A stretch of DNA of 64,000 nt from Balaenoptera acutorostrata (GCF_949987535.1 NW_026646030.1:62001-126000), one strand, 5' to 3'. Counted from the first letter of the stretch, positions 1 through 14,075 are shown. Numbers and translations: made by a program. Notes: generated by a model not told the origin, from the sequence alone.

Positions 1-1758
1 TAAATTACTTTTCAAAACCCATGAAACAAAGACAGTGAAAGAGAGAGAAATTCTTACAAAATTCGTTCAGGTGCTGTGATGCAACCTGGATTGACCATAT
101 CTAGACCCACAGCTGATTGAGACATAAGGGTGGACACTCTTGGGGCGGAGAGTATTGGTGAGGTTGGGTGAGCCAACGCAGACCCTTTAAAGTAATACTG
201 CATGGTACCCAACCATGGGCCCCAAATCTCCAGGTTCAAGGTCATCTTCCTACGTCGAAAACATGCATGAGAAACCCAGAAGATGGTACACCGTGTAATC
301 GGGAAAGGTTTCTAAAACGCATCTCATTTCTCATATCCTTGTGCTCGGGTTCGTCATTCCAACCGTTTTACTAACCATCTCCCTCCTTGGAGAATCAGCA
401 CGTTTAACCTCCTGTTCCGTACAGGTTGCAATTTGTCCTGAGGATGAACGGGAAGAGGGGGAACCAATGAGAGACTAGCTCTAGGTGTTGGGACAGGCAC
501 AGGCCACTCTATTTTCCCATCAGGAAGAAGAATTAACCACAAGCTCAGCCTGCCCCCCAGAACCAGAAGAGGGCCTGAAGCAATCCTGCACTTTTGCGGC
601 CAGCTCCCAAAAAGCGAGTTGAAAAATGGAGCTGAGGGGCACTGCAATTCACAAACCTCCAGATTTATAAATGATAACTCTCGTCCACAAATATATTGAG
701 GGAAGGCAAAGAAGAGGCTTTGAAAGCAAGGCAGAATTGCAGGAAACAGATTTCAGGAGGTAGATTCGAATCGCCTTGAAAGCACATGAAAAGCGGCAAA
801 ACGTGGACAATGATGCCCTTGGCCAAAAAGGGCGTATGCGTTTTTTCCTGAATATATTCAGGAAAAAACGCATACGCCCTTTTTGGCCAACCAAGCAACC
901 TGGAAAGGCAAATCAGCGCTACAAAGAAGTCTCGCTTCCCAGCGGGGAAAAGGGCCATGTTGCAAAAAAGTGTCAGAACCAGAAATGCAGGACCGGCCAT
1001 GGAGTAATGGCAGCCTTGCTACGCTGATGGACGGGATGTAAATTGCCAACAGCCACTCTGGAGAAGTGTACGGTGTGTCCTGAAACATCTAAAAAACACA
1101 GCTTGGAGAGCATAGGGCACTTCCACTCATGGGCGTATAAATTGGGAAAAATAAAAATCAGCAAGACACAGGCACTCCAAAGTATAGAGCTGCTCTGTTG
1201 ACAAGAACCCACTCTTCATTACACCCTAAATATCCTAGGAAAGAGAAAAATGGATAAAGAAGTTGTGGTCCTCATGTACAATGCAATATCACACAGCCAT
1301 GAAATCAACGTCATAAGGCTAGTAGCAGCACGATGAGTGTATTTAGGTACGACGATGCTAAGTGAAATAAGTCACACAGAAAAAGACACTTATCATAAGA
1401 TATCACTTATAGAGGGAATGTAAAAACCGCTACACTTGAACTGAATTACAAAACAGAACAGAGTCACACGTTTAGAAAACACACTATGGCTGCTGATCGG
1501 GAAAGGAGAGGTGGGGTGATGCATAAAACAAGGGTTTCAAATTAGGTCTGATACCGTTCCATTAACCCAATATGTAATAGACAAGACCTACTCCTTGCTC
1601 AGTGAACTGGACTCAACACCCCTATTTACCACACAAGTATATATCTGCCTAATAAGAATCTTCAAACCTATGTATTGATATCTCTCTGTAAGTGAGTCAA
1701 GGGGGTGTAAAGCGGCATAAACACAGCCGTGAAAAGCAGCTAAACCCCATTATAAAAA
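1..1758 (+). repeat. Satellite monomer 1 (old domain, type A)
   Basis: 1,758 bp; perfect palindrome at 819-890. From about 590 on it matches monomer 5, sharing a one-base deletion (cccaaaaagcg), cctccagatttataaatg, cgctacaaag and aatgcaatatcacacag. Its first ~500 bp differ from monomer 5 (for example ggggcggagagtattgg), so the higher-order repeat starts inside this unit. Confidence 0.93.
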
Positions 1759-3520
1759 TAAAATACTTTTCAAAACCCATGAAACCAAGACAGTGAAAGA
1801 GATAGAAATTCTTACAAAATTCGTTCAGGGGATGTGATGCAACCTGGATTGACCATATCTAGACCCACAGCTGATTGAGACATAAGGGTGGACACTCTTG
1901 GGGCTGAGAGGTTTGGTGAGGTTGCGTGAGCCAACGCACACCCTTTAAAGTAATACTGCATGGTACCCATCCCATGGGTCCCAAATCTCCAGGTTCAAGG
2001 GCATCTTCCTACGTCGAAAACATGCATGAGAGACCCAGAAGATGGTAGACCGTGTAATCGGGAAAGGTTTCTAAAAGGCACGTCATTTCTCATCTCCTTG
2101 TGCTCGGGTTCGCCATTCCAGCCGCTTTACTAGCCATCTCCCTCCTTGGAGAATCAGCACCTTTAACCTCCTGTTCCATCCAGGTTGCAATTTGTCCTGA
2201 GGATGAACGGCAAGAGGGGGAACCAATGAGAGACTAGCTCTAGGGGTTGGGAGAGGCACAGGTCACTCTATTTTCCCATCAGGAAGAAAAATTAACCACA
2301 GGCTAAGCCTGCCAACCGGAACCAGAATAGGGCCTGAAGCAATCCTGCGCTTTTGCAGCCAGCTCCCAAAAAAGTGACTTGAAAATGGACCTCAGGGGCA
2401 CTGCAATTCACAAACCTGCAGAGTTATAAATGTTAACTCTCGTCCACAAATATATTGAGGGAAGGCAACGAAGAGGATTTGAAAGCAAGGCAGAATTGCA
2501 GGAAACAGATTTCAGGAGGTAGATTCGAATCGCCTTGAAAGCACATGAAAATCGGCAAAACGTGGACAATGATGCCCTTGGCCAAAAAGAGTGTATGCGT
2601 TTTTTCCTGAATATATTCAGGAAAAAACGCATACGCACTTTTTGGCCAACCAAGCAACCTGGAAAGGCAAATCAGCGGTCCAAAGAAGTCTCGCTTCCGA
2701 GCGGGCAAAAGGGCCATGTGGAAAAAAGTGTCAAAAGGACAAATGCACGACCGGCCATTGAGAAATGGGAGCCTTGCTATGCTGATGGGCGGGATGTAAA
2801 TTGCAAATAGCTACTCTGCAGAAGCGTACAGTGTGTCCTGAAACATCTAAAAAACACAGCTTGGAGAGCATAGGGCACTTCCACTCATGGGCGTATAAAT
2901 TGGGAAAACTAAAAATCAGCAAGACACAGGCACCCCAAAGTTTAGGGCTGCTCTGCTGACAAGAATCCCCACTTCATTACACCATCAATATCCTAGGAAA
3001 GAGAAAAATTGATAAAGATGTTGTGGTCCTCAAGTACAATGGAATATCACTCAGCCATGAAATCAACGTCATAAGGCGAGGAGCAGCACGATGAGTGGAT
3101 TTAGGTACGACGATTCTAAGTGAAATAAGTCAAACAGAAAAAGGCACTTATCATAAGATATCACATAGAGAGGGAATGTAAAAACCGCTACACTTGAACT
3201 GAATTACAAAACAGAACAGAGTCACACGTTTAGAAAACACACTATGGCTGCTGAACGGGAAAGGAGAGGTTGGGTGATGCATAAAACAAGGGTTTCAAAT
3301 TAGCTCTGATACCGTTCCATTAACCCAATATGTAATAGACAAACCTACTCCTTGCTCAGTGAACTGGACTCAACACCCCTATTTACTACACAAGTATATA
3401 TCTGACTAGTAAGAATTTTCAAACCTATGTATTGATAACTCTCTGTAAGTGAGTCAAGGGGGGGGGGTGTAAAGCGGCATAAACACAGCCGTGAAAAGCA
3501 GCTAAACCCCATTATAAAAA
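1759..3520 (+). repeat. Satellite monomer 2 (old domain, type B)
   Basis: 1,762 bp, the longest unit, because a G run of 10 at 3,458-3,467 replaces the usual 5. Palindrome at 2,578-2,649 with two mismatched pairs (left agtgtatgcg, right cgcatacgcac). Shares caaatagctactctgcag with monomer 6 and ttgataaagatgttgtgg with the 3' part of monomer 7. Confidence 0.93.
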
Positions 3521-5281
3521 TAAAATAATTTTCAAACCCCATGAAACCAAGACAGTGAAAGAGATAGATATTCTTACAAAATTCGTTCAGGGGCTGTGAT
3601 GCAACCTGGATTGACCATATCTAGACCCACAGCTGATTGAGACTTAAGGGTGGACACTCTTGGGGCTGAGAGGTTTGGTGAGGTTGCGTGAGCCAACACA
3701 GACCCTTTACAGTAATACTGCATGGTACCCATCCCATGGGCCCCAAATCTCCAGATTCTAGGGCATCTTCCTACGTCGAAAACTTGCATGAGAAACCCAG
3801 AAGATGGTACACCGTGTAATGGGGAAAGGTTTCTAAAACGTACCTCATTTCTCATCTACTTGTGTTCAGGTTCACCATTCCAGCCGCTTTACTAGCCATC
3901 TCCCTCCTTGGAGAATCAGCACCTTTAACCTCCTGTTCCGTACAGGTTGCAATTTGTCCTAAGGATGACCGGGAAGAGGGGGAACCAATGAGAGACTAGC
4001 TCTAGGTGTTGGAACAGGCACAGGTCACTCTATTTTCCAATCAGGAAGAAGAATTAACCACAGGCTTAGCCTGCCGACCGGAACCAGAATAGGGCCTGAA
4101 GCAATCCTGCGCTTTTGCGGCCAGCTCCCAAAAAAGCGACTTGAAAAATGGAGCTCAAGGGCACTGCAATTCACAAACCTGCAGAGTTATAAATGATAAC
4201 TCTCGTCCACAAATATATTGAGGGAAGGCAACGAAGAGGATTTGAAAGCAAGGCAGAATTGCAGGAAACAGATTTCAGGAGGTAGATTCGAATCGCCTTG
4301 AAAGCACATGAAAAGCGGCAAAACGTGAACAATGATGCCCTTGGCCAAAAAGGGCGTATGCGTTTTTTCCTGAGTATATTCAGGAAAAAACGCATACGCC
4401 CTTTTTGGCCAACCAAGCATCCTGGAAAGGCAAATCAGCGCTCCAAAGAAGTCTCGCTTCCCAGCGGGCAACAGGGCCATGTTGCAAAAAAGTGTCAAAA
4501 CCAGAAATGCAGGACTGGCCATGGAGTAATGGGAGCCTTGCTACGCTGATGGGTGGGATGTAAATTGCCAACAGCCACTCTGGAGAAGTGTACGGTGTGT
4601 CCTGAAACATCTAAAAAACACAGCTTGGAGAGCATAGGGCACTTCCACTCATGGGCGTATAAATTGGGAAAACTAAAAATCAGCAAGACACAGGCACCCC
4701 AAAGTTTAGGGCTGCTCTGTTGACAAGAACCCCCACTTCATTACACCTTAAATATCCTAGGAAAGAGAAAAATGGATAAAGAAGTTGTGGTCCTCATGTA
4801 CAATGGAATATCACTCAGCCATGAAATCAACGTCATAAGGCTGGTAGCATCACGATGAGTGGATTTAGGTACGCCGACTCTAAGTGAAATAAGTCACACA
4901 GAAAAATACCCTTATCATAATATATCACTTATAGAGGGAATGTAAAAACCGCTACACTTGAACTGAATTACAAAACAGAACAGAGTCACACTTTTAGAAA
5001 ACACACTATGGCTGCTGAACGGGAAAGGTAAGGTGGGGTGATGCATAAAACAAGGGTTTCGAATTAGCTCAGATACCGTTCCATAAACCCAATATGTAAT
5101 AGACAAGACCTACTCCTTGCTCAGTGAACTGGACTCAACACCCCCTATTCACCACACAAGAATATATCTGACTAGTAAGAATCTTCAAACCTATGTATTG
5201 ATATCTCTCTGTAAGTGAGTCAAGGGGGTGTAAAGCGGCATAAACACAGCCGTGAAAAGCAGCTAAACCCCATTATAAAAA
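3521..5281 (+). repeat. Satellite monomer 3 (old domain, type C)
   Basis: 1,761 bp; palindrome at 4,341-4,412 with one central mismatch (tgagta). Matches monomer 8 at an offset of 8,795 bp (gagacttaagg, ctttacagtaat, ccagattctaggg, aaaatacccttatcataa). Confidence 0.93.
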
Positions 5282-7041
5282 TAAATTACTTTTCAAAACC
5301 CATGAAACAAAGACAGTGAAAGAGAGAGAAATTCTTACAAAATTCATGCAGGGGCTGTGATGCAACCTGGATTGACCATATCTAGACCCACAGCTGATTG
5401 AGACATAAGGGTGGACACTCTTGGGGTTGAGAGGTTTGGTGAGGTTGGGAGAGCCAACGCAGTCCCTTTACAGTAATACTGCATGGTACCCATCCCATGG
5501 GCCCCAAATCTCCAGGTTTTAGGGCATCTTCCTACGTCGAAAACTTGCATGAGAAACCCAGAAGATGGTACACCGTGTAATGGGGAAAGGTTTCTAAAAC
5601 GCACCTCATTTCTCATCTACTTGTGTTCAGGTTCACAATTTCAGCCGCTTTACTAGCCATCTCCCTCCTTGGAGAATGAGCACCTTTAACCTCCTGTTCC
5701 GTACAGGTTGCAATTTGTCCTGAGGATGACCGGGAAGAGGGGGAACCAATGAGAGACTAGCTCTAGGTGTTGGGACAGGCACAGGTCACTCTATTTTCCC
5801 ATCAGGAAGAAGAATTAACCACAGGCTTAGCCTGCAGACCGGAACCAGAATAGGGCCTGAAGCAATCCTGCGCTTTTGTGGCCAGCTCCCAAAAAAGCGA
5901 GTTGAAAAATGGAGCTCAGGGGCACTGCAATTCACAAACCTGCAGATTTATAAATGATAACTCTCGTCCACAAATATATTGAGGGAAGGCAACGAAGAGG
6001 ATTTGAAAGCAAGGCAGAATTGCAGGAAACAGATTTCAGGAGGTAGATTCGAATCGCCTTGAAAGCACATGAAAAGCGGCAAAACGTGGACAACGATGCC
6101 CTTGGCCAAAAAGGGCTTATGCGTTTTTTCCTGAATATATTCAGGAAAAAACGCATACGCCCTTTTTGGCCAACCAAGCAACCTGGAAAGGCAAATCAGC
6201 GCTCCAAAGAAGTCTCGCTTCCCAGCGGGCAAAAGGGCCATGCGGAAAAAAGTGTCCAAACCAGAAATGCAGGACCGGCCATGGAGAAATGGGAGCATTG
6301 CTATGCGGATGGGCGGGATGTAAATTGCCAACAGCCACTCTGGAGAAGTGTACGGTGTGTCCTGAAACATCTAAAAAACACAGCTTGGAGAGCATGGGGC
6401 ACTTCCACTCATGGGCGTATAAATTGGGAAAACTAAAAATCAGCAAGACACAGGCACCCCAAAGTTTAGGGCTGCTCTGTTGACAAGAATCCCCACTACA
6501 TTACACCTTATATATCCTAGGAAAGAGAAAAATGCATAAAGAAGTTGTGGTCCTCATGTACAATGGAATATCACTCAGCCATGAAATCAACGTCATAAGG
6601 CTAGTAGCAGCACGATGAGTGGATTTAGGTATGACGATTCTAAGTGAAATAAATCACACAGAAAAAGACACTTATCATAAGATATCACTTATAGAGGGAA
6701 TGTAAAAACCGCTACACTTGAACTGAATTACAAAAGAGAAGAGAGTCACACGTTCAGAAAACACACTATGGCTGCTGAACGGGAAAGGTGAGGTGGGGTG
6801 ATGCATCAAACAAGGGTTTCAAATTAGCTCCGATACCGTTCCAAAGACCCAATATGTAATAGACAAGACCTACTCCTTGCTCAGTGAACTGGACTCAACA
6901 ACCCCCATTCACCGCACAAGAATTTATCTGACTAGTAAGAATCTTCAAACCTATATATTGATATCTCTCTGTAAGTGAGTCAAGGGGGTGTAAAGCGGCA
7001 TAAACACAGCCGTGAAAAGCAGCTAAACCCCATTATAAGAA
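5282..7041 (+). repeat. Satellite monomer 4 (old domain, type D)
   Basis: 1,760 bp; palindrome at 6,102-6,173 with one left-arm change (gggcttatgcg). Matches monomer 9 (attcatgcaggggc, ggggttgagagg, ccactacattacacc, atgcataaagaag), offset 8,792 bp. Confidence 0.93.
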
Positions 7042-8798
7042 TAAATTACTATTCAAAACCCGTGAAACAAAGAAAATGAAAGAGAGAGAAATTCTTACAA
7101 TATTGTTCAGGGTCTGTGATGCAACCTGGATTGACCATATCTAGACCCACAGCTAATTGAGACATAAGGGTGGACACTCTTGGGGCTGAGAGGTTTGGTG
7201 AGGTTGGGTGAGCCAACACAGACCCTTTAAAGTAATACTGCATGGTACCCATCCCATGGGTCCCAAATCTCCAGGTTCAAGGGCATCTTCCTACATCAAA
7301 AACGTGCATGAGAAACGCAGAAGATGGTACACCGTGTGATCGGGAAAGGTTTCTAAAACGCACCTCATTTCTCATCTCCTTGTGTTCGGGTTCGCCATTC
7401 CAACCGTTTTACTAGCCATCTCCCTCCTTGGAGATTCAGCACCTTTAACCTCCTCTTCCGTACAGGTTGCAATTTGTCCTGAGGATGAACGGGAAGAGGG
7501 GGAACCAATGAGAGACTAGCTCTAGGTGTTGGGACAGGCACAGGTCCCTCTATTTTCCCATCAGAAAGAGGAATTAACCACAAGCTCAGCCAGACCCCAG
7601 AACCAGAAGAGGGCCTGAAGCAATCCTGCACTTTTGCGGCCCGCTCCCAAAAAGCGAGTTGAAAAATGGAGCTCAGGGGCACTGCAATTCACAAACCTCC
7701 AGATTTATAAATGATAACTCTCGTCCACAAATATATTGAGGGAAGCCAAAGAAGAGGCTTTGAAAGCAAGGCAGAATTGCAGGAAACAGATTTCAGGAGG
7801 TAGATTCGAATCGCCTTGAAAGCACATGAAAAGCGGCAAAACGTGGACAAGGAGGCCCTTGGCCAAAAAGGGCGTATGCGTTTTTTCCTGAATATATTCA
7901 GGAAAAAACGCATACGCCCTTTTTGGCCAACCAAGCAACCTGGAAAGGCAAATCAGCGCTACAAAGAAGTCTCGCTTCCCAGCGGGGAAAAGGGCCATGT
8001 TGCAAAAAAGTGTCAGAACCAGAAATGCAGGACCGGCCATGGAGTAATGGCAGCCTTGCTACGCTGATGGACGGGATGTAAATTGCCAACAGCCACTCTG
8101 GAGAAGTGTACGGTGTATCCTGAAACATCTAAAAAACACAGCTTGGAGAGCATAGGGCACTTCCACTCAAGGGCGTATAAATTGGGAAAAATAAAAATCA
8201 GCAAGACACAGGCACTCCAAAGTATAGAGCTGCTCTGTTGACAAGAACCCACTCTTCATTACACCCTAAATATCCTAGGAAAGAGAAAAATGGATAAAGA
8301 AGTTGTGGTCCTCATGTACAATGCAATATCACACAGCCATGAAATCAACGTCATAAGGCTAGTAGCAGCACGACGAGTGGATTTAGATACGACGATGCTA
8401 AGTGAAATAAGTCACACAGAAAAAGACACTTATCATAAGATATCACTTATAGAGGGAATGTAAAAACCGCTACACTTGAACTGAATTACAAAACAGAACA
8501 GAGTCACACGTTTAGAAAACACACTATGGCTGCTGATCGGGAAAGGAGAGGTGGGGTGATGCATAAAACAAGGGTTTCAAATTAGGTCTGATACCGTTCC
8601 ATTAACCCAATATGTAATAAACAAGACCTACTCCTTGCTCAGTGAACTGGACTCAACACCCCTATTTACCACACAAGTATATATCTGCCTAGTAAGAATC
8701 TTCAAACCTATGTATTGATATCTCTCTGTAAATGAGTCAAGGGGGTGTAAAGCGGCATAAACACAGCCGTGAAAAGCAGCTAAACCCCATTATAAAAA
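7042..8798 (+). repeat. Satellite monomer 5 (old domain, type A copy 2)
   Basis: 1,757 bp; perfect palindrome at 7,859-7,930. The 3' two thirds copy monomer 1 at an offset of 7,040 bp. The 5' third (acaatattgttcaggg, agctaattgag, cttggagattcag) instead matches monomers 7 and 10. Confidence 0.93.
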
Positions 8799-10558
8799 TA
8801 AAATACTTTTCAAAACCCATGAAACCAAGACAGTGAAAGAGATAGAAATTCTTACAAAATTCGTTCAGGGGATGTGATGCAACCTGGATTGACCATATCT
8901 AGACCCACAGCTGATTGAGACATAAGGGTGGACACTCTTGGGGCTGAGAGGTTTGGTGAGGTTGCGTGAGCCAACGCACACCCTTTAAAGTAATACTGCA
9001 TGGTACCCATCCCATGGGTCCCAAATCTCCAGGTTCAAGGGCATCTTCCTACGTCGAAAACATGCATGAGAGACCCAGAAGATGGTAGACCGTGTAATCG
9101 GGAAAGGTTTCTAAAACGCACGTCATTTCTCATCTCCTTGTGCTCGGGTTCGCCATTCCAGCCGCTTTGCTAGCCATCTCCCTCCTTGGAGAATCAGCAC
9201 CTTTAACCTCCTGTTCCATCCAGGTTGAAATTTGTCCTGAGGATGAACGGCAAGAGGGGGAACCAATGAGAGACTAGCTCTAGGGGTTGGGAGAGGCACA
9301 GGTCACTCTATTTTCCCATCAGGAAGAAAAATTAACCACAGGCTAAGCCTGCCAACCGGAACCAGAATAGGGCCTGAAGCAATCCTGCGCTTTTGCGGCC
9401 AGCTCCCAAAAAAGTGACTTGAAAAATGGACCTCAGGTGCACTGCAATTCACAAACCTGCAGAGTTATAAATGTTAACTCTCGTCCACAAACATATTGAG
9501 GGAAGGCAACGAAGAGGATTTGAAAGCAAGGCAGAATTGCAGGAAACAGATTTCAGGAGGTAGATTCGAATCGCCTTGAAAGCACATGAAAATCGGCAAA
9601 ACGTGGACAATGATGCCCTTGGCCAAAAAGAGTGTATGCGTTTTTTCCTGAATATATTCAGGAAAAAACGCATACGCACTTTTTGGCCAACCAAGCAACC
9701 TGGAAAGGTAAATCAGCGGTCCAAAGGAGTCTCGCTTCCGAGCGGGCAAAAGGGCCATGTGGAAAAAAGTGTCAAAAGGACAAATGCACGACCGGCCATG
9801 GGGAAATGGGAGCCTTGCTATGCTGATGGGCGGGATGTAAATTGCAAATAGCTACTCTGCAGAAGCGTACAGTGTGTCCTGAAACATCTAAAAAACACAG
9901 CTTGGAGAGCATAGATCACTTCAACTGATGGGTGTATAAATTGGGAAAACTAAAAATCAGCAAGACACAGGCACTCCAAAGTATAGAGCTGCTCTGTTGA
10001 CAAGAACCCACACTTCATTACACCCTAAATATCCTAGGAAAGAGAAAAATGGATAAAGAAGTTGTGGTCCTCATGTACAATGGAATATCACACAGCCATG
10101 AAATCAAGCTCATAAGGCTAGCAGCAGCACGATGAGTGGATTTAGGTACGACGATGCTAAGTGAAATAAGTCACACAGAAAAAGACACTTATCATAAGAT
10201 AGCACTTATAGAGGGAATGTAAAAACCGCTACACTTGAACTGAATTACAAAACAGAACAGAGTCACACGTTTAGAAAACACACTATGGCTGCTGAACGGG
10301 AAAGGTAAGGTGGGGTGATGCATAAAACAAGGGTTTCGAATTAGCTCAGATACCGTTCCATAAACCCAATAGGTAAGAGACAAGACCTATTCCTTTTTCA
10401 GTGAACTGGACTCAACACCCCCTATTCACCGCACAAGAATATATCTGACTAGTAAGAATCTTCAAACCTATGTATTGATATCTCTCTGTAAGTGAGTCAA
10501 GGGGGTGTAAAGCGGCATAAACACAGCCGTGAAAAGCAGCTAAACCCCATTATAAAAA
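8799..10558 (+). repeat. Satellite monomer 6 (old domain, type B then A-like 3' end)
   Basis: 1,760 bp; palindrome at 9,619-9,690 with the same two mismatched pairs as monomer 2. It copies monomer 2 at an offset of 7,041 bp up to about 9,910, then changes to sequence close to the 3' end of monomers 1 and 5 (ggcactccaaagtatagagc). The switch lies at an altered gagcatagatcacttcaac. Confidence 0.92.
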
Positions 10559-12315
10559 TAAATTACTTTTCAAAACCCGTGAAAGAAAGACAATGAAAGC
10601 GAGAGAAATTCTTACAATATTGTTCAGGGTCTGTGATGCAACCTGGATTGACCATATCTAGACCCACAGCTAATTGAGACATAAGGGTGGACACTCTTGG
10701 GTCTGAGAGTTTTGGTGAGGTTGGGTGAGCCAACGCAGACCCTTTAAAGTAATACTGCATGGTACCCATCCCATGGGTCCCAAATCTCCAGGTTCAAGGG
10801 CATCTTCCTACATCGAAAACGTGCATGAGAAACGCAGAAGATGGTACACCGTGTGATGGGGAAAGGTTTCTAAAACGCACCTCATTTCTCATCTCCTTGT
10901 GTTCGGGTTCGCCATTCCAACCGTTTTACTAGCCATCTCCCTCCTTGGAGATTCAGCACCTTTAACCTCCTCTTCCGTACAGGTTGCAATTTGTCCTGAG
11001 GATGAACGGGAAGAGGGGGAGCCAATGAGAGACTAGCTCTAGGTGTTGGGACAGGCACAGGTCACTCTATTTTCCCATCAGGAAGAAGAATTAAGCACAA
11101 GCTCAGCCAGACCCCAGAACCAAAAGAGGTCCTGAAGCAATCCTGCACTTTGCAGCTAGCTCCCAAAAAAGCGAGTTGAAAAATGGAGCTCAGGGGCACT
11201 GCAATTCACAAACCTGCAGAGTTATAAATGTTAACAGTCGTCCACAAATATATTGAGGGAAGGCAACGAAGAGGATTTGAAAGCAAGGCAGAATTGCAGG
11301 AAACAGATTTCAGGAGGTAGATTCGAATCGCCTTGAAAGCACATGAAAAGCGGCAAAACGTGGACAATGATGTCCTTAGCCAAATAGGGTGTATGCGTTT
11401 TTTCCTGAATATATTCAGGAAAAAACGCATACGCCCTTTTTGGCCAACCAAGCAACCTGGAAAGGCAAATCAGCGCTCCAAAGAAGTCTCGCTTCCGAGC
11501 GGGCAAAAGGGCCATGTGGAAAAAAGTGTCAAAACCAGAAATGCAGGACCGGCCATGGAGAAATGGGAGCCTTGCTACGCTGATGGGCGGGATATAAATT
11601 GCCAACAGCCACTCTGGAGAAGTGTACGGTGTGTCCTGAAACATCTAAAAAACACAGCTTGGAGAGCATAGTTCACTTCCAATGATGGGCGTATAAATTG
11701 GGAAAATTAAAAATCAGCAAGACACAGGCACCCCAAAGTTTAGGGCTGCTCTGCTGACAAGAATCCCCACTTCATTACACCATCAATATCCTAGGAAAGA
11801 GAAAAATTGATAAAGATGTTGTGGTCCTCAAGTACAATGGAATATCACTCAGCCATGAAATCAACGTCATAAGGCGAGGAGCAGCACGATGAGTGGATTT
11901 AGGTACGACGATTCTAAGTGAAATAAGTCACACAGAAAAAGGCACTTATCATTAGATATCACTTAGAGAGGGAATGTAAAAACCGCTACGCTTGAACTGA
12001 ATTGCAAAACAGAACAGAGTCACACGTTTAGAAAACACACTATGGCTGCTGAACGGGAAAGGTGAGGTGGGGTGATGCATAAAACAAGGGTTTCAAATTA
12101 GCTCAGATACCGTTCCATAAACCCAATATGTAAGAGACAAGACCTATTCCTTTTTCAGTGAACTGGACTCAACACCCCCTATTCACCGCACAAGAATATA
12201 TCTGACTAGTAATAATGTTCAAACCTATGTATTGATATCTCTCTGTAAGTGAGTCAAGGGGGTGTAAAGCGGCATAAACACAGCCGTGAAAAGCAGCTAA
12301 ACACCATTATAAAAA
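10559..12315 (+). repeat. Satellite monomer 7 (old domain, mosaic, extra unit)
   Basis: 1,757 bp; palindrome at 11,376-11,447 with three left-arm changes (ttagccaaatagggtg), the most decayed of the old set. The 5' part is like monomers 5 and 10. From about 11,670 it is like monomer 2 (ttgataaagatgttgtgg). Its last ~250 bp carry the young-type cctattcctttttcagtg. A composite of at least three sources. Confidence 0.92.
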
Positions 12316-14075
12316 TAAATTACTTTTAAAAACCAGTGAAACAAAGACAGTGAAAGAGAGAGAAATTCTTACAAAATTAGTTCAGGGACTGTGATGCAAC
12401 CTGGATTGACCATATCTAGACCCACAGCTGATTGAGACTTAAGGGTGGACACTCTTGGGGCTGAGAGGTTTGGTGAGGTTGCGTGAGCCAACACAGACCC
12501 TTTACAGTAATACTGCATGGTACCCATCCCATGGGCCCCAAATCTCCAGATTCTAGGGCATCTTCCTACGTCGAAAACTTGCATGAGAAACCCAGAAGAT
12601 GGTACACCGTGTAATGGGGAAAGGTTTCTAAAACGTACCTCATTTCTCATCTACTTGTGTTCAGGTTCACCATTCCAGCCGCTTTACTAGCCATCTCCCT
12701 CCTTGGAGAATGAGCACCTTTAACCTCCTGTTCCGTACAGGTTGCAATTTGTCCTAAGGATGACCGGGAAGAGGGGGAACCAATGAGAGACTAGCTCTAG
12801 GTGTTGGGACAGGCACAGGTCACTCTATTTTCCAATCAGGAAGAAGAATTAACCACAGGCTTAGCCTGCCGACCGGAACCAGAATAGGGCCTGAAGCAAT
12901 CCTGCGCTTTTGCGGCCAGCTCCCAAAAAAGCGAGTTGAAAAATGGAGCTCAAGGGCACTGCAATTCACAAACCTGCAGAGTTATAAATGATAACTCTCG
13001 TCCACAAATATATTGAGGGAAGGCAACGAAGAGGATTTGAAAGCAAGGCAGAATTGCAGGAAACAGATTTCAGGAGGTAGATTCGAATCGCCTTGAAAGC
13101 ACATGAAAAGCGGCAAAACGTGGACAATGATGCCCTTGGCCAAAAAGGGCGTATGCGTTTTTTCCTGAATATATTCAGGAAAAAACGCATACGCCCTTTT
13201 TGGCCAACCAAGCAACCTGGAAAGGCAAATCAGCGCTCCAAAGAAGTCTCGCTTCCCAGCGGGCAAAAGGGCCATGCGGAAAAAAGCGTCCAAACCAGAA
13301 ATGCAGGACCGGCCATGGAGTAATGGGAGCCTTGCTACGCTGATGGGTGGGATGTAAATTGCCAACAGCCACTCTGGAGAAGTGTACGGTGTGTCCTGAA
13401 ACATCCAAAAAACACAGCTTGGAGAGCATAGGGCACTTCCACTCATGGGCGTATAAATTGGGAAAACTAAAAATCAGCAAGACACAGGCACCCCAAAGTT
13501 TAGGGCTGCTCTGTTGACAAGAACCCCCACTTCATTACACCTTAAATATCCTAGGAAAGAGAAAAATGGATAAAGAAGTTGTGGTCCTCATGTACAATGG
13601 AATATCACTCAGCCATGAAATCAACGTCATAAGGCTAGTAGCAGCACGATGAGTGGATTTAGGTACGCCGACTCTAAGTGAAATAAGTCACACAGAAAAA
13701 TACCCTTATCATAATATATCACTTATAGAGGGAATGTAAAAACCGCTACACTTGAACTGAATTGCAAAACAGAACAGAGTCACACGTTTAGAAAACACAC
13801 TATGGCTGCTGAACGGGAAAGGTAAGGTGGGGTGATGCATAAAACAAGGGTTTCGAATTAGCTCAGATACCGTTCCATAAACCCAATATGTAAGAGACAA
13901 GACCTACTCCTTGCTCAGTGAACTGGACTCAACACCCCCTATTCACCACACAAGAATATATCTGACTAGTAAGAATCTTCAAACCTATGTATTGATATCT
14001 CTCTGTAAGTGAGTCAAGGGGGTGTAAAGCGGCATAAACACAGCCGTGAAAAGCAGCTAAACCCCATTATAAAAA
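12316..14075 (+). repeat. Satellite monomer 8 (old domain, type C copy 2)
   Basis: 1,760 bp; perfect palindrome at 13,136-13,207, whereas its partner monomer 3 has a central mismatch. The first ~100 bp (tttaaaaaccagtg, attagttcagggac) differ from monomer 3; the rest matches closely. Confidence 0.93.
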
